From Streptomyces natalensis ATCC 27448 (GTDB lineage Bacteria; Actinomycetota; Actinomycetes; Streptomycetales; Streptomycetaceae): a stretch of 64,000 nucleotides of DNA. Every line of letters starts with the position of its first letter. Position 1 is the first letter of the stretch. The stretch is taken from positions 1 through 64,000 of the forward strand of contig NZ_JRKI01000018.1 of the NCBI RefSeq assembly GCF_000935125.1, written 5' to 3'. The notes under the pieces were generated by a model. The model had not been told where the DNA came from. It ran no database searches and saw nothing but the letters and a program-made list of their open reading frames with translations. The position numbers and the translations under genes are program-made. Shown here piece by piece: positions 15,489 to 24,789 of this stretch.

Positions 15489-15854
15489 GTGGCCAAGACA
15501 CCCAACGCTTTCGACTTCCCGCGCGATTTGCTGGACGCGCAGGGGGAGCTGCACAAGGTCCGCTCAGAGCTGTCCGCCCTCTACAAGCGGCTGCCGTGGT
15601 CGGTCGAACCCCTGCCCGGCTGGACGCACACCAAGGAGGGCGGCCGCTCCTACGAATCTTCGCGGCCCGATTCCCCGGGATGGACAGAAGAGCAGAAAGC
15701 GCAGGTAGATGCGCTGCGAGCCCGTCAGATGGAACTCGTCGACCACATCTTCCCCCACCCCTTCTGGGCTACGTGCGATGACCCGGTCACCGCACGCTCC
15801 GCGCTCAAGCACGTCCACGATGACGAGGCAGCGGATACCGCCTCGGCCCAGTGA
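15489..15854 (+). CDS. Hypothetical Streptomyces accessory protein
   Basis: From GTG 15489 the protein has 121 residues and opens MAKTPNAFDFPRDLLDAQGE (GTG read as Met); an ATG at 15468 would add seven residues. It is helical at the start, contains LPWSVEPLPGWTH and RPDSPGWTEEQKAQVDALRA, and ends HPFWATCDDPVTARSALKHV and an acidic tail. I recall close relatives with the same 'FDFPRDLLDAQ' and 'RPDSPGWTEEQ' blocks in Streptomyces accessory DNA, all of unknown function. Its stop overlaps the next ATG as TGATG. Confidence 0.7.
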   Translation: MAKTPNAFDFPRDLLDAQGELHKVRSELSALYKRLPWSVEPLPGWTHTKEGGRSYESSRPDSPGWTEEQKAQVDALRARQMELVDHIFPHPFWATCDDPVTARSALKHVHDDEAADTASAQ

Positions 15855-16336
15855 TGGACGACGCACGCGAGGACCCGCAGGGCGCCTCGGCCCCACGGGC
15901 GGAGGTCACCCTCCCCGACGGCCAGCGCCTCACAGCGCCGGTCACCCGTCGGCGCCGGGACCGCTCCGGCACGTGGTGGTACGACCTCCAGATCGAACTT
16001 CCCGACCGGTCCGAGGACCGCCGCCACGGGCCGACTCTCACCTCCCGCACGATCACGATCTGCGCGCCCCACCCCGTGGTGCAGCCGATACCGGGGGAGG
16101 ACTACAGCAGCCTCGACCCGCCTCCGCCCGAGAAACGCAAGCAGTGGCGTCTGTCCCCGCCCCCGGCCCAGGACAGCCGGGCAGATGCCTACCTCCACCG
16201 CCTCGACTGCGCCCAGGCGCAGTCGGCCGGCGGCATGCTGACGGACCGCGAGGCGCTCGCAGCACTCGCCGGACCGGACGTCACGGTGCCGTGTCCGGTG
16301 TGCCGCCCAGATGCTGTGTTGCGGCACCGCCGCTGA
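15854..16336 (+). CDS. Hypothetical protein, DUF6233-like C-terminus
   Basis: The protein has 160 residues from ATG 15854, coupled to the upstream gene by TGATG. The N-terminal half has a strand-rich block (AEVTLPDGQRLTAPVTRRRR, then SGTWWYDLQIELPD). The C-terminal half (ADAYLHRLDCAQAQSAGGML, then TDREALAAL and TVPCPVCRPDAVL) matches my memory of the DUF6233 pattern: His, a single Cys, an 'x-E-A-L-x-A-L' helix and a final C-x-x-C-R-P-D. These four Cys/His could bind zinc. No function is known. Confidence 0.6.
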   Translation: MDDAREDPQGASAPRAEVTLPDGQRLTAPVTRRRRDRSGTWWYDLQIELPDRSEDRRHGPTLTSRTITICAPHPVVQPIPGEDYSSLDPPPPEKRKQWRLSPPPAQDSRADAYLHRLDCAQAQSAGGMLTDREALAALAGPDVTVPCPVCRPDAVLRHRR

Positions 16337-16530
16337 TGCGCGAACCGCTCAGGCCGGCTCGGCGGCGGTCAGTCGGCGGGCGATTCGCCCGGCCGTTTCC
16401 TGTGCTGTCCCGGAGGGGCTCCCCACACGCCTAGCGTGCGACCTCCAACCTTGACCACCTCGGAGAGCTGGCTGGTCAGGCGCGTGGTGCGGCGCTGATG
16501 ATGGACGGCTCCGCCTGCCCCGGAAGAGGG

Positions 16531-16797
16531 TCACGCGCCTTCGCGGAGCACCGTGCGGATCAGCTCGTGCTGGTCCTCGGTGAGGTGCGGGTCCGCGAGG
16601 TGGACCTTGCGGTTGTCGACTGTGATTTCGTACTGGAAGCCGTCGGGGACACCGCGGGCGGGGGAGTCGTGGCCCGGGGCGAGGGCGCGGCGGGCCAGGG
16701 TCTGGAGATGCGTGGCGTCGGGTCGGCCGGAGGTGTCCAGTTGGGCCCGACGCTCGATGCCGGCGAACCCGCCGGTACGGGTGATGACGATCCGCAT
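16531..16797 (-). CDS. Emfourin-type protealysin inhibitor
   Basis: This 88-residue protein opens MRIVITRTGGFAGIERRAQL and ends with a strand-helix block (FQYEITVDNRKVHLADPHLT, then EDQHELIRTVLREG). The 'R-x-G-G-F-A-G-x-x-R' start and the D-x-F-x-Y-E-V strand are typical of emfourin, the small inhibitor encoded beside protealysin-like M4 proteases. It has no signal peptide, matching a cytoplasmic target. It follows the protease gene by 29 bp on the same strand, so the two form an operon. Confidence 0.8.
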   Translation of the reverse strand: MRIVITRTGGFAGIERRAQLDTSGRPDATHLQTLARRALAPGHDSPARGVPDGFQYEITVDNRKVHLADPHLTEDQHELIRTVLREGA

Positions 16798-16826
16798 GCC
16801 GCCATTGTTGCCCGGTACGGGCCGGG

Positions 16827-17885
16827 TTACGAGGCCGGGACCCCCACCTGGGACCAGGCTTTGAGCACCGCCTTGGTCTCGTCGCCGTCGCCGAACAGGT
16901 TCGTGGCCGTGGCCGCGGTCAGCCGGGCGAACGCGGCGAAGTCGGCGTCGGGGGCCAGGCTGCCGTCGGCCAGTGTCGTGTACCAGATCTTGCCCGCGCG
17001 TTCCCACGCGTGGCCGCCCAGGGCGGTGGCGAGGAGGTAGAAGGCGTGGTTTGGGATGCCGGAGTTGATGTGGACACCGCCGTTGTCGCGCGGTGTTTTG
17101 ACGTAGTCGTCCATGGTGGCGGGCTGGGGGTCCTTGCCCATCTGGGGGTTGTCGTAGGCGGTTCCGGGGGCCTTCAGGGAGCGCAGGGCCGCGCCGCTGA
17201 GGCCGGGGCCCAGCAGGCCCGCGCCGATCAGCCAGTCGGCCTGATCGGCGGTCTGGCCGAGGGAGTACTGCTTGATCAGCGAACCGAAGACATCCGAGAC
17301 CGACTCGTTGAGGGCGCCGGACTGACCGTAGTACTCGAGGTTCGCGGTGTACTGGGTCACGCCGTGGGTCAGTTCGTGGCCGATGACGTCGATGCAGTTG
17401 GTGAAGTCGAGGAACATGGTGCCGTCCCCGTCGCCGATGACCATCTGATCGCCGTCCCAGAAGGCGTTGTCGTACTTGTCGCCGTAGTGCACGGAGGCGT
17501 TCAGCGGCATGCCCGTGCCGTCGATGGAGCAGCGTTTGTAGACCTTGAGGTAGAAGTCGAAGGTGGCGCCGAGCGCGGTGTAGGCACGGTTGACCGCGGG
17601 ATCCTTGCAGGGGGTGGCGCCCTCGGTGTGGACCTCGCTGCCGGGCAGGGTCGTCACGTGATGGGCGTCGTAGATGGTGCGGTTCGGGTTGTCCGAGGCG
17701 GCGGCGGGGGTGGTCGGGGGCAGACCGCGGGCGGCGGCGACCCGACGCCGGGTGCGAAGGAGGCCATCGTGCTCGAGGGCGCGGCGCGCGGGCTCGTGGT
17801 GCAGGGGATCCTCAGACTCCGCGAGCCTGTCGAAGATGTGCGGGGGAATGATCGTGCAGAAGACCGGTTCAGCCGATGCGCTCAT
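16827..17885 (-). CDS. M4-family protealysin-like metalloprotease
   Basis: The protein has 352 residues from ATG 17885; GTG 17909 is an alternative with AAGGAG upstream. It has no signal peptide. The short propeptide carries the protealysin Pro-Pro motif (FCTIIPPHIFDRLAES). The M4 catalytic domain has VIGHELTHGVTQYTANLEYY (HExxH zinc site and catalytic Glu), the third zinc ligand in ALNESVSDVFGSLI, and the substrate-binding region with DNGGVHINSGIPNHAFYLLA (active-site His after the NGGVH block). Enzymes of this type act inside cells or leave without a standard signal. The emfourin-type gene just downstream would inhibit it. Confidence 0.92.
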   Translation of the reverse strand: MSASAEPVFCTIIPPHIFDRLAESEDPLHHEPARRALEHDGLLRTRRRVAAARGLPPTTPAAASDNPNRTIYDAHHVTTLPGSEVHTEGATPCKDPAVNRAYTALGATFDFYLKVYKRCSIDGTGMPLNASVHYGDKYDNAFWDGDQMVIGDGDGTMFLDFTNCIDVIGHELTHGVTQYTANLEYYGQSGALNESVSDVFGSLIKQYSLGQTADQADWLIGAGLLGPGLSGAALRSLKAPGTAYDNPQMGKDPQPATMDDYVKTPRDNGGVHINSGIPNHAFYLLATALGGHAWERAGKIWYTTLADGSLAPDADFAAFARLTAATATNLFGDGDETKAVLKAWSQVGVPAS

Positions 17886-18031
17886 GACGTGCAATGTGAC
17901 ACCGGACACCGGAGCTGACACTCCTTTGTGCGGCGATTAATGAAATCGAGTGATTGGTATCCGTTTGGGTGGCGAAGCTTCCGCATCCCGCATTCTGATA
18001 CGGGGCAGTGCGAGCGCACGGGTGTCGGGGT

Positions 18032-18247
18032 GAGAAGGCGCCGATCCAGGCGAGCCAGCGGTGGCACATCGAGCGCACCCACGCCTGGCAGAACGCCTTC
18101 CACCGGCTCGCCCGATGCTACGAGCGCCGCGCCGCCGTCATTGACGCCTTCTTCGACCTCGCCGATACGATCATCACCGTCCGTAGCCTGCTCCGCAGGG
18201 CGTGGACGACCCACCACTGGGACGGACCTCCGAACCGCCGCCCCTGA
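18032..18247 (+). pseudogene. C-terminal remnant of an IS5-family transposase
   Basis: The frame reads GEKAPIQASQRWHIERTHAW, then FHRLARCYERR, VIDAFFDLADTIITVRSLLR and a final Arg/Pro tail. The 'W-H-x-E-R-T-x-A-W-x-N-A-F-x-R-L' block is the C-terminal part, with the catalytic Glu, of a well-known Streptomyces IS5-type transposase. Everything before it is missing. The frame is otherwise undamaged, so the deletion may be fairly recent. Confidence 0.75.
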
Positions 18248-18488
18248 TCACACGCCTATCTGCGCGACCTCTAACGGAGCGGTGTTTGCGCCCCACGTCG
18301 AACGACGGGCGGCGGGAAGAAGCCCCCAGCGGTGGCGCCTGGCCCGCGGGTCTGCTGTAGCGATGCTGAGGCGCGATCCAGATTTATCGGAGTTCGGCGG
18401 TCTGCGGATGTCGAGAACGTGCCACCGGCTCCGTCCCGGGGACATCAGCGGCCACCGCCGGCCGCACGAGGAAGAAGGAGAAGCCAGC

Positions 18489-18929
18489 ATGGCGATTCAG
18501 CGGATGGACAACGTCGGCATCGTCGTCGAGGACATGGATGCCGCCATCGCGTTCTTCGTGGAACTCGGTATGGAGCTGGAGGGCAGGGTGGAGGTCGAGG
18601 GCCTCTTCGCCGACCAGTGCACCGGACTCGACGGCGTCCGCTGTGACATCGCGATGGTCCGGACCCCGGACGGTCACAGCCGGCTCGAGCTGGCGAAGTA
18701 CCGCAGCCCCGCGGTGATCAGCGCCGGGCCGCGCAACCGGCCGCACAACATTCTGGGCACGCACCGCGTCATGTTCGCCGTCGACGACATCGAGGACACC
18801 GTTGCCCGTCTGCGCCCTCACGGCGCCGAACTCGTCGGCGAGATCGCCCGGTTCGAGGACAGCTATCTGCTCTGCTACCTCCGCGGCCCGGAGGGCATCA
18901 TCGTCGGACTGGCCGAGCAACTGCGCTGA
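18489..18929 (+). CDS. VOC (glyoxalase/bleomycin resistance/dioxygenase) family protein
   Basis: This 146-residue protein has ATG 18489 preceded by GAAGGAGAA. It has the paired beta-alpha-beta-beta-beta units of the VOC fold: MAIQRMDNVGIVVEDMDAAI then AFFVELGMELEGR, and HRVMFAVDDIEDTVARLRPH then YLLCYLRGPEGIIVGLAEQL. Candidate metal ligands are the residues on the first strands (N/H) and Glu in RLELAKY and GPEG. The substrate is unknown. It is a stand-alone gene in the IS-rich area, with no operon partners. Confidence 0.9.
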   Translation: MAIQRMDNVGIVVEDMDAAIAFFVELGMELEGRVEVEGLFADQCTGLDGVRCDIAMVRTPDGHSRLELAKYRSPAVISAGPRNRPHNILGTHRVMFAVDDIEDTVARLRPHGAELVGEIARFEDSYLLCYLRGPEGIIVGLAEQLR

Positions 18930-19166
18930 GAAGGAGGAACCGAACCCTGCAGCCGATCGGCGCTGAAGAGGTCGTTTTCTCCCGTTGTTTCATTCCGGAA
19001 TGCGGATTTCATCGGGTGTTATCGGGGCGTGCCGGTGAGGCGGCGGGGCGAATACGTACCGGACAGCATCGAACTCGTCGGCGGCGGCACTGGGACGGCG
19101 CGCGCTCCTGGTCAGCATCTTTCCAGGCGGAAAGGAGTTGCCGTGCTGGCCCCGGCGGTGGGGCCT

Positions 19167-19811
19167 TCACGCGGAGAAGTTCTGGAAGGGAAGCTCAACG
19201 GCCGTGTAGGCGAGGAGCGAGAAGGCGGCAGCGGCCACCAAGGTCAGCGCCCGCTCCTTGTGGCCGCGAGCCATCACCAGCGGCACCAGGAGGAAGACCG
19301 CCAGGCAGGCCCATGCCTGGGCGGCGTAATGCAAGGTCCACGCATAGTGGATGCCCTCCATGCCGAAAACGCCCGCGAGCGCGGCCAACCCGGTCACACG
19401 GTGCCGCGCGGTGCGGCCTCGCCGCCACCAGGCGCCCGCGACACCGAAAAGAGGTCCAGCGATCAAGGCCATGGCCAGCCAGAAGAGCGGGAACGTGAGG
19501 CCCCCCATGCCGTCCCGCCCGAATTCCGCGTAGCCGTAGTACCCGACGACCAGGCCGACCTCGGCGCACAGGCCGGCCACAGCCACCACGCGCAGGGACG
19601 CCCGCCCGGCCAGCAAGGCGCCGGCGACGAACGCAACGACGGACCAGACGGCGCCGGAATTGGGGATCTGATCCCAGGGGCTGGGCAGGAAGCCCTGGGC
19701 GAGATTGGTGAGAATTCCGAGAGCGAGCCCTCCGCCCAGCGCCCCCACCGTCGCGTGGGTCCACTTCGCGACCGTGACAGGAGCGGCTGCGGGGGAAAGT
19801 ATCTGGTTCAT
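19167..19811 (-). CDS. DUF6518-like integral membrane protein
   Basis: This protein of 214 residues starts at ATG 19811 and has about six transmembrane segments. It contains LALGILTNLAQGFLPSPWDQ, NSGAVWSVVAFVAGALL and VGYYGYAEFGRDGMGGLTFP. These blocks match my memory of the DUF6518 family of Streptomyces, whose role is not known. It is a single gene on its strand. Confidence 0.75.
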   Translation of the reverse strand: MNQILSPAAAPVTVAKWTHATVGALGGGLALGILTNLAQGFLPSPWDQIPNSGAVWSVVAFVAGALLAGRASLRVVAVAGLCAEVGLVVGYYGYAEFGRDGMGGLTFPLFWLAMALIAGPLFGVAGAWWRRGRTARHRVTGLAALAGVFGMEGIHYAWTLHYAAQAWACLAVFLLVPLVMARGHKERALTLVAAAAFSLLAYTAVELPFQNFSA

Positions 19812-20050
19812 AGAAGCGATCCTCGCTGCTGGCCGTGGATGCCAACAATGCGTACACATACGCTTTATCTGCAAATCGTGACATTGGGTGGCGAACGTGT
19901 GCGCATCATCACTCTGTGCATTCTCAGGAATGGTGTATCCCGGCTGGGCCGGGGCCGAGATCATCCCGGCGCCCGTAGCCCGCTCGGGGCGGGGCGGCTC
20001 GGCGTGCGGCAGCTGACCGCCCGGACGAACCAGTCCGGGACGCTCGGTTT

Positions 20051-20182
20051 CTGGCCGACTGCGCGTATTCCTCACGTGCCATCCGCAGCCACCTGAGGCG
20101 CCGGGGCATCCGTGCGGTCATCCCGCAGCCGTCCGTCCAAGTCGGCCACCGACTGCGGCGAGGCCGACCTGGCCACCGATGA
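20051..20182 (+). pseudogene. Fragment of an IS5-family transposase
   Basis: The frame reads LADCAYSSRAIRSHLRRRGI then RAVIPQPSVQVGHRLRRGR before TGA 20180-20182. 'A-D-x-A-Y-S-S-R-x-x-R-x-x-L-R-R-R-G-I' with the following 'I-P-x-P' is the region of the second catalytic Asp and beyond in IS5-type transposases. Both ends are missing. Confidence 0.7.
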
Positions 20183-20267
20183 ATCGCCCTGGCCGTCGTA
20201 GATGCGCCTGCCGCTCTCGCAGCGGGACGCAAGTGACTGGTGTGACGATTCAGCCGTTTGGGAGAGT

Positions 20268-20540
20268 GTGAGTGTTCGACCGTGGATTGTGGACGATGAC
20301 CTCTGGGCGCTGATCGAGCCGATGCTGCCGCCCTGGCCACAGAAGGCATCCCGTCCGAAGCCAGTGGATGACCGGTTGTGCCTGCAGGGCATCCTGTGCG
20401 TGCTCTACAACGACGTCAGCTGGCAACTGCTGCCGCTGGAGCTGGGGTTCGGCTCCGGACAGACCTGCTGGCGCCGACTGGGCCGGTGGCACGAGGTCAG
20501 CGTCTTCGAGAAGCTGCACCACACCCTGCTCGCCGAGCAG
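20268..20540 (+). pseudogene. N-terminal remnant of an IS5-family transposase
   Basis: From GTG 20268 the frame gives MSVRPWIVDDDLWALIEPML, then DRLCLQGILCVLYNDVSWQL and FGSGQTCWRRLGRWHEVSVF up to LHHTLLAEQ. This is the N-terminal helical domain of an IS5-type transposase, roughly the first third of the protein. After residue 91 the similarity stops, and no catalytic core follows. Confidence 0.8.
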
Positions 20541-20758
20541 AAACGCATCAAATGCCCCCCTTCGCGCGGGTCACGCTGCCGCACCACTTTCGCAGGAGAA
20601 CGCAAGAGCCCTCGGCCCGAGCTAGGGCTTCTGCCTTCAAGGAGACAGCCCCTAGAGGCGGCCCCCGATAGTAGGTGGAAGGTGTGACTGGACTGGACCG
20701 CGTCAGTCGGCAGAGGGTGGACGCCTGCTGTCCCGTAGGGGCGAGAGCCATCCTCAAT

Positions 20759-20822
20759 CAGGGACTCCCAGGGATTTTTCAGGGACTTGCAGTTCTGTCT
20801 CAGGGACATTCCAGGGACTTTC
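20759..20822. repeat. Helically phased CAGGGAC repeat array
   Basis: CAGGGAC or CAGGGAT begins at 20759, 20769, 20780, 20801 and 20812. A degenerate copy (CAGTTCT) at 20790 fills the gap. Every step is 10 or 11 bases, one helical turn, so all copies lie on the same face of the DNA. The array sits in a gene-free stretch (20541-21058), between a transposase remnant and the 3' end of the hydroxybutyryl-CoA dehydrogenase gene. I see no gene that would obviously use it. Confidence 0.75.
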
Positions 20823-21058
20823 CATTGAGTAAGCGAGAAAGGTCCCGACAGCCGTGAAAGAAGCAAAGCTCCAGGTCAGGGCTGTTTCCTGCCAGCTGAT
20901 CGCGCTCGCCAGGCTGTATCAGGCCACACTGGCTCGGCCGGCTGCGTGGCTGGGGGCGACGGGGCGGCGTGAGCCGTCCGAGCGCGGCATCGCTGTTGGC
21001 GCTGCTCCGGGGTGAACTCCCCCTGAAGCAGCGCCACTTGGCAGGTCCGCCGCACCCC

Positions 21059-21928
21059 CTAGTAGGGGTAGAACCCCGACCCCGACTTGCGGCCGAGCCG
21101 CCCCGCGTCCACCATCCGCGCGAGCAGCGGGGGAGCGGCGTACAGGGGCTCCTTGTACTCCTCGTACATGGAGGCGGCGACCGAGGCCACGGTGTCCAGG
21201 CCGATCAGGTCCGAGAGTTTGAGCGGGCCCATCGGGTGGGCGCAGCCCAGTTCCATGCCGTTGTCGATGTCCTCGCGGCTGGCGATGCCCGACTCGAACA
21301 TCCGGATTGCGGAGAGGAGATACGGGATCAGCAGGGCGTTGACGACGAAGCCGGAGCGGTCCTGGGCGCGGATGGCGCGTTTGCCCAGGACGTCGTGGAC
21401 CAGGGCTTCGGCGCGCTTGATGGTCTCGTCGCCGGTGGTCAGGGCGGGGATCAGCTCCACCAGCTTCTGCACCGGGGCGGGGTTGAAGAAGTGGATGCCG
21501 ATGACCTGGTCGGGGCGGGAGGTGGCGACCGCCAGCTTCACCAGGGGGATGGAGGAGGTGTTGGACGCCAGGATGGCGTCCTGGCGGGTGACGACCTGGT
21601 CGAGGACCTGGAAGATCTCCGTTTTGACCTGCTCGTTCTCCACCACGGCCTCGATGACCAGATCGCGGTCGGCGAACTCGCCGAGGTCGGTGGTGAAATT
21701 CAGCCGGCCGAGCGTGGCATCGCGTTCCGCGGGCGTGATCTTGCCGCGTTCGGCGGCCTTCTCGAGCGAGTTGGTCAGGCGGGTGCGGCCCAGTTCCAGG
21801 GCTTCGCCGGTGGTCTCGGCGACCATCACATCCAGCCCGGCGCGGGCGCACACCTCGGCGATGCCGGCGCCCATCTGGCCGCAGCCGACCACGCCGACGC
21901 GTGCGATGTCGGTGAAAGTGTCGCTCAC
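21059..21928 (-). CDS. 3-hydroxybutyryl-CoA dehydrogenase
   Basis: This protein of 289 residues starts at GTG 21928. Its N-terminal Rossmann domain begins VGVVGCGQMGAGIAEVCARA, the Gly-x-Gly-x-x-Gly NAD-binding loop. The catalytic block is VIGIHFFNPAPVQKLVELIP, with the active-site His and Asn. The C-terminal dimerisation domain contains RSGFVVNALLIPYLLSAIRM and ends RKSGSGFYPY. It oxidises (S)-3-hydroxyacyl-CoA in butyrate or fatty acid metabolism, or reduces acetoacetyl-CoA in PHB or ethylmalonyl-CoA routes. It stands alone and is the first conserved chromosomal gene after the IS-rich part. The length is normal for the family. Confidence 0.95.
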   Translation of the reverse strand: MSDTFTDIARVGVVGCGQMGAGIAEVCARAGLDVMVAETTGEALELGRTRLTNSLEKAAERGKITPAERDATLGRLNFTTDLGEFADRDLVIEAVVENEQVKTEIFQVLDQVVTRQDAILASNTSSIPLVKLAVATSRPDQVIGIHFFNPAPVQKLVELIPALTTGDETIKRAEALVHDVLGKRAIRAQDRSGFVVNALLIPYLLSAIRMFESGIASREDIDNGMELGCAHPMGPLKLSDLIGLDTVASVAASMYEEYKEPLYAAPPLLARMVDAGRLGRKSGSGFYPY

Positions 21929-22100
21929 CTCGTGCCTTTCGCTGATCTTCGGGACCCTGCGGTACGCCGTAAGGGTCCGACGCCCGCTTCGGCCCCGACG
22001 TTACTCCGCGCGGCGGCGTGCCACCGGCGCCGGGGCGGGCATCCTGAGCCCTCAGGACGGGACAAAGGGAGCAATCCCGTGTCTTTTCATGAGAGGGATC

Positions 22101-23351
22101 ATGAGACGGATCACACAACGGATCACCCGGCGGGGATTCGCGGCGGGCGTGCTCGGCGCGGCGTCGTCCCTGCTCGCCCCGGGCGGCGGGATCCTCGCGG
22201 CACAGGCGGCGGGTCCGCCGGCCCGGGCGCGGCGGACCGGGGTGCGCGGCATGTGGCTGGCCACCGTCGCCAATCTCGACTGGCCCACCCGGCCGGGCCT
22301 TTCCCCCGCCCAGCAGCGGCGCCAGCTGCTCGACCTCTTCGACGCGGCCGTCGAACGCCGGCTGAACACGGTGTTCTTCCAGGTACGGTCCGCCGCCGAC
22401 GCCCTGTGGCCCTCGCGGTACGAGCCATGGGCGCAGTCCCTGACGGGCGAACAGGGCAAGAACCCGGGCTGGGACCCGCTGGGCTTCGCGGTGAGTGAGG
22501 CGCACCGGCGCGATCTGGAGCTGCACGCCTGGTTCAACCCGTACCGGATCTCCAACCACGCCGAGGCCGCCCGGCTGGCGCCCGGCCATCCCGCCCGCCG
22601 GCATCCGGACTGGGTGATCCCCTACGGCGGCCGGCTCTACTACGACCCCGGCCTGCCCGAAGTCCGCGGTTTCGTGCAGGAGGCGATGCTGGACGCGGTG
22701 CGCGGCTACCCCGTCGACGGGGTGCACTTCGACGACTACTTCTATCCGTATCCCGTGGCCAAGCAGCGCTTCTGCGACGATGCGGCCTTCAAGAAGCACG
22801 GCGCGGGCTTCGCGGACCGGGCGAGCTGGCGGCGGGACAACGTCGACCGGATGGTGCGGGAGATGAAGGAGAGGGTCGCCGGGGTGGGACGGCCGGTGCG
22901 GTTCGGCGTCAGCCCGTCGGCGATCTGGCGCAACAAATCCACCGATTCCTCGGGCTCGGACACCCACGGGCTCCAGGCGTACGACTCCCTGTACGCCGAC
23001 ACCCGCCGCTGGGTGCGCGAGGGGTGGATCGACTACATCGTGCCGCAGACGTACTGGAACATCGGCTTCCCGGCGGCCGACTACGCCAAGCTCGTGCCCT
23101 GGTGGGCGCAGACCGTCACCGGCACCGGCGTGGACCTCTACATCGGCGAGGCCCTCTACCGGGCGGGCGATCCGGCGCAGCAAACGGCCTGGCAGGATCC
23201 GGCCGAGCTCTCCCGGCACCTGACACTCGCGCGCCGCTACCGGCAGGTCGGCGGGCATGTCTTCTTCTCGGCGCGGGATGTGGTGCACGACCGGGCCGGC
23301 GCGCTGGCCCGGGTCGTACGGGACCACTACGGCGGCGCGGTGCGGCCGTAG
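22101..23351 (+). CDS. GHL10-type glycoside hydrolase-like exported protein
   Basis: The precursor has 416 residues with a twin-arginine-type signal (RRITQRITRRGFAAGVLGAA) ending near residue 38 at AAQAAG. The mature protein starts RGMWLATVANLDWPTR and contains NTVFFQVRSAADALWPSRYE, ELHAWFNPYRISNHAE, YDPGLPEVRGFVQEAMLDAV, YPVDGVHFDDYFYPYPV and YIVPQTYWNIGF. These are the blocks of the GH10-like family GHL10, a TIM-barrel family also seen in Gram-negative YddW-type proteins. The conserved Asp pair in HFDDYFYPY is a likely catalytic or substrate site. ATG 22089 is an alternative start. Substrate probably cell-wall or surface glycan, by inference only. Confidence 0.9.
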   Translation: MRRITQRITRRGFAAGVLGAASSLLAPGGGILAAQAAGPPARARRTGVRGMWLATVANLDWPTRPGLSPAQQRRQLLDLFDAAVERRLNTVFFQVRSAADALWPSRYEPWAQSLTGEQGKNPGWDPLGFAVSEAHRRDLELHAWFNPYRISNHAEAARLAPGHPARRHPDWVIPYGGRLYYDPGLPEVRGFVQEAMLDAVRGYPVDGVHFDDYFYPYPVAKQRFCDDAAFKKHGAGFADRASWRRDNVDRMVREMKERVAGVGRPVRFGVSPSAIWRNKSTDSSGSDTHGLQAYDSLYADTRRWVREGWIDYIVPQTYWNIGFPAADYAKLVPWWAQTVTGTGVDLYIGEALYRAGDPAQQTAWQDPAELSRHLTLARRYRQVGGHVFFSARDVVHDRAGALARVVRDHYGGAVRP

Positions 23352-23393
23352 TGGCCGGTGGCCGGTGACGGGCCCCGGTGTCGTCGGAGCGCG

Positions 23394-23600
23394 TCAGCGG
23401 CCGGTGATGTCGGTGGCCTTGTCGTGCTGGACGACGCAGTCGGGGCCGGGGGACATGATCGATTCATGCCCGTCCTCGGCGCGGACGCGGTAGGGCGGTT
23501 CGCCGTTCGTGCCCAGTACCTCGACGATTTCCACGGCGTGATCGTGCTGCCCGACGATTCTGCCGTGCACGACCAGCCGGTCGCCCCTGCTTGCGTGCAT
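23394..23600 (-). CDS. DUF1918 domain protein
   Basis: This 68-residue protein opens MHASRGDRLVVHGRIVGQHD and contains VEIVEVLGTNGEPPYRVRAE, then DGHESIMSPGPDCVVQH. This is the complete DUF1918 domain, a small SH3-like barrel common in actinobacteria and of unknown function. It is convergent with the GHL10 gene, with only 42 bp between the two stops, and has no operon partner. Confidence 0.88.
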   Translation of the reverse strand: MHASRGDRLVVHGRIVGQHDHAVEIVEVLGTNGEPPYRVRAEDGHESIMSPGPDCVVQHDKATDITGR

Positions 23601-23793
23601 CAGAGGTCCTCCCGCTTCGGGCGGCCGCGGACCGGGGGCGGCCGACGGTGCACTCCGGCCGGACGGTTGCGCGACCAAGGGTTTGCCTGCTTGACGGGCC
23701 GGGTGACGGTCCGGACGGCGCTACGTGCCATCGCGGCAAGTTTACGTCCGCGGGCCGCTCGCGCATCCGGCAGCGGCTGCCGGATGCGCTGCG

Positions 23794-24787
<994 letters not shown>

Positions 24788-24789
<2 letters not shown>

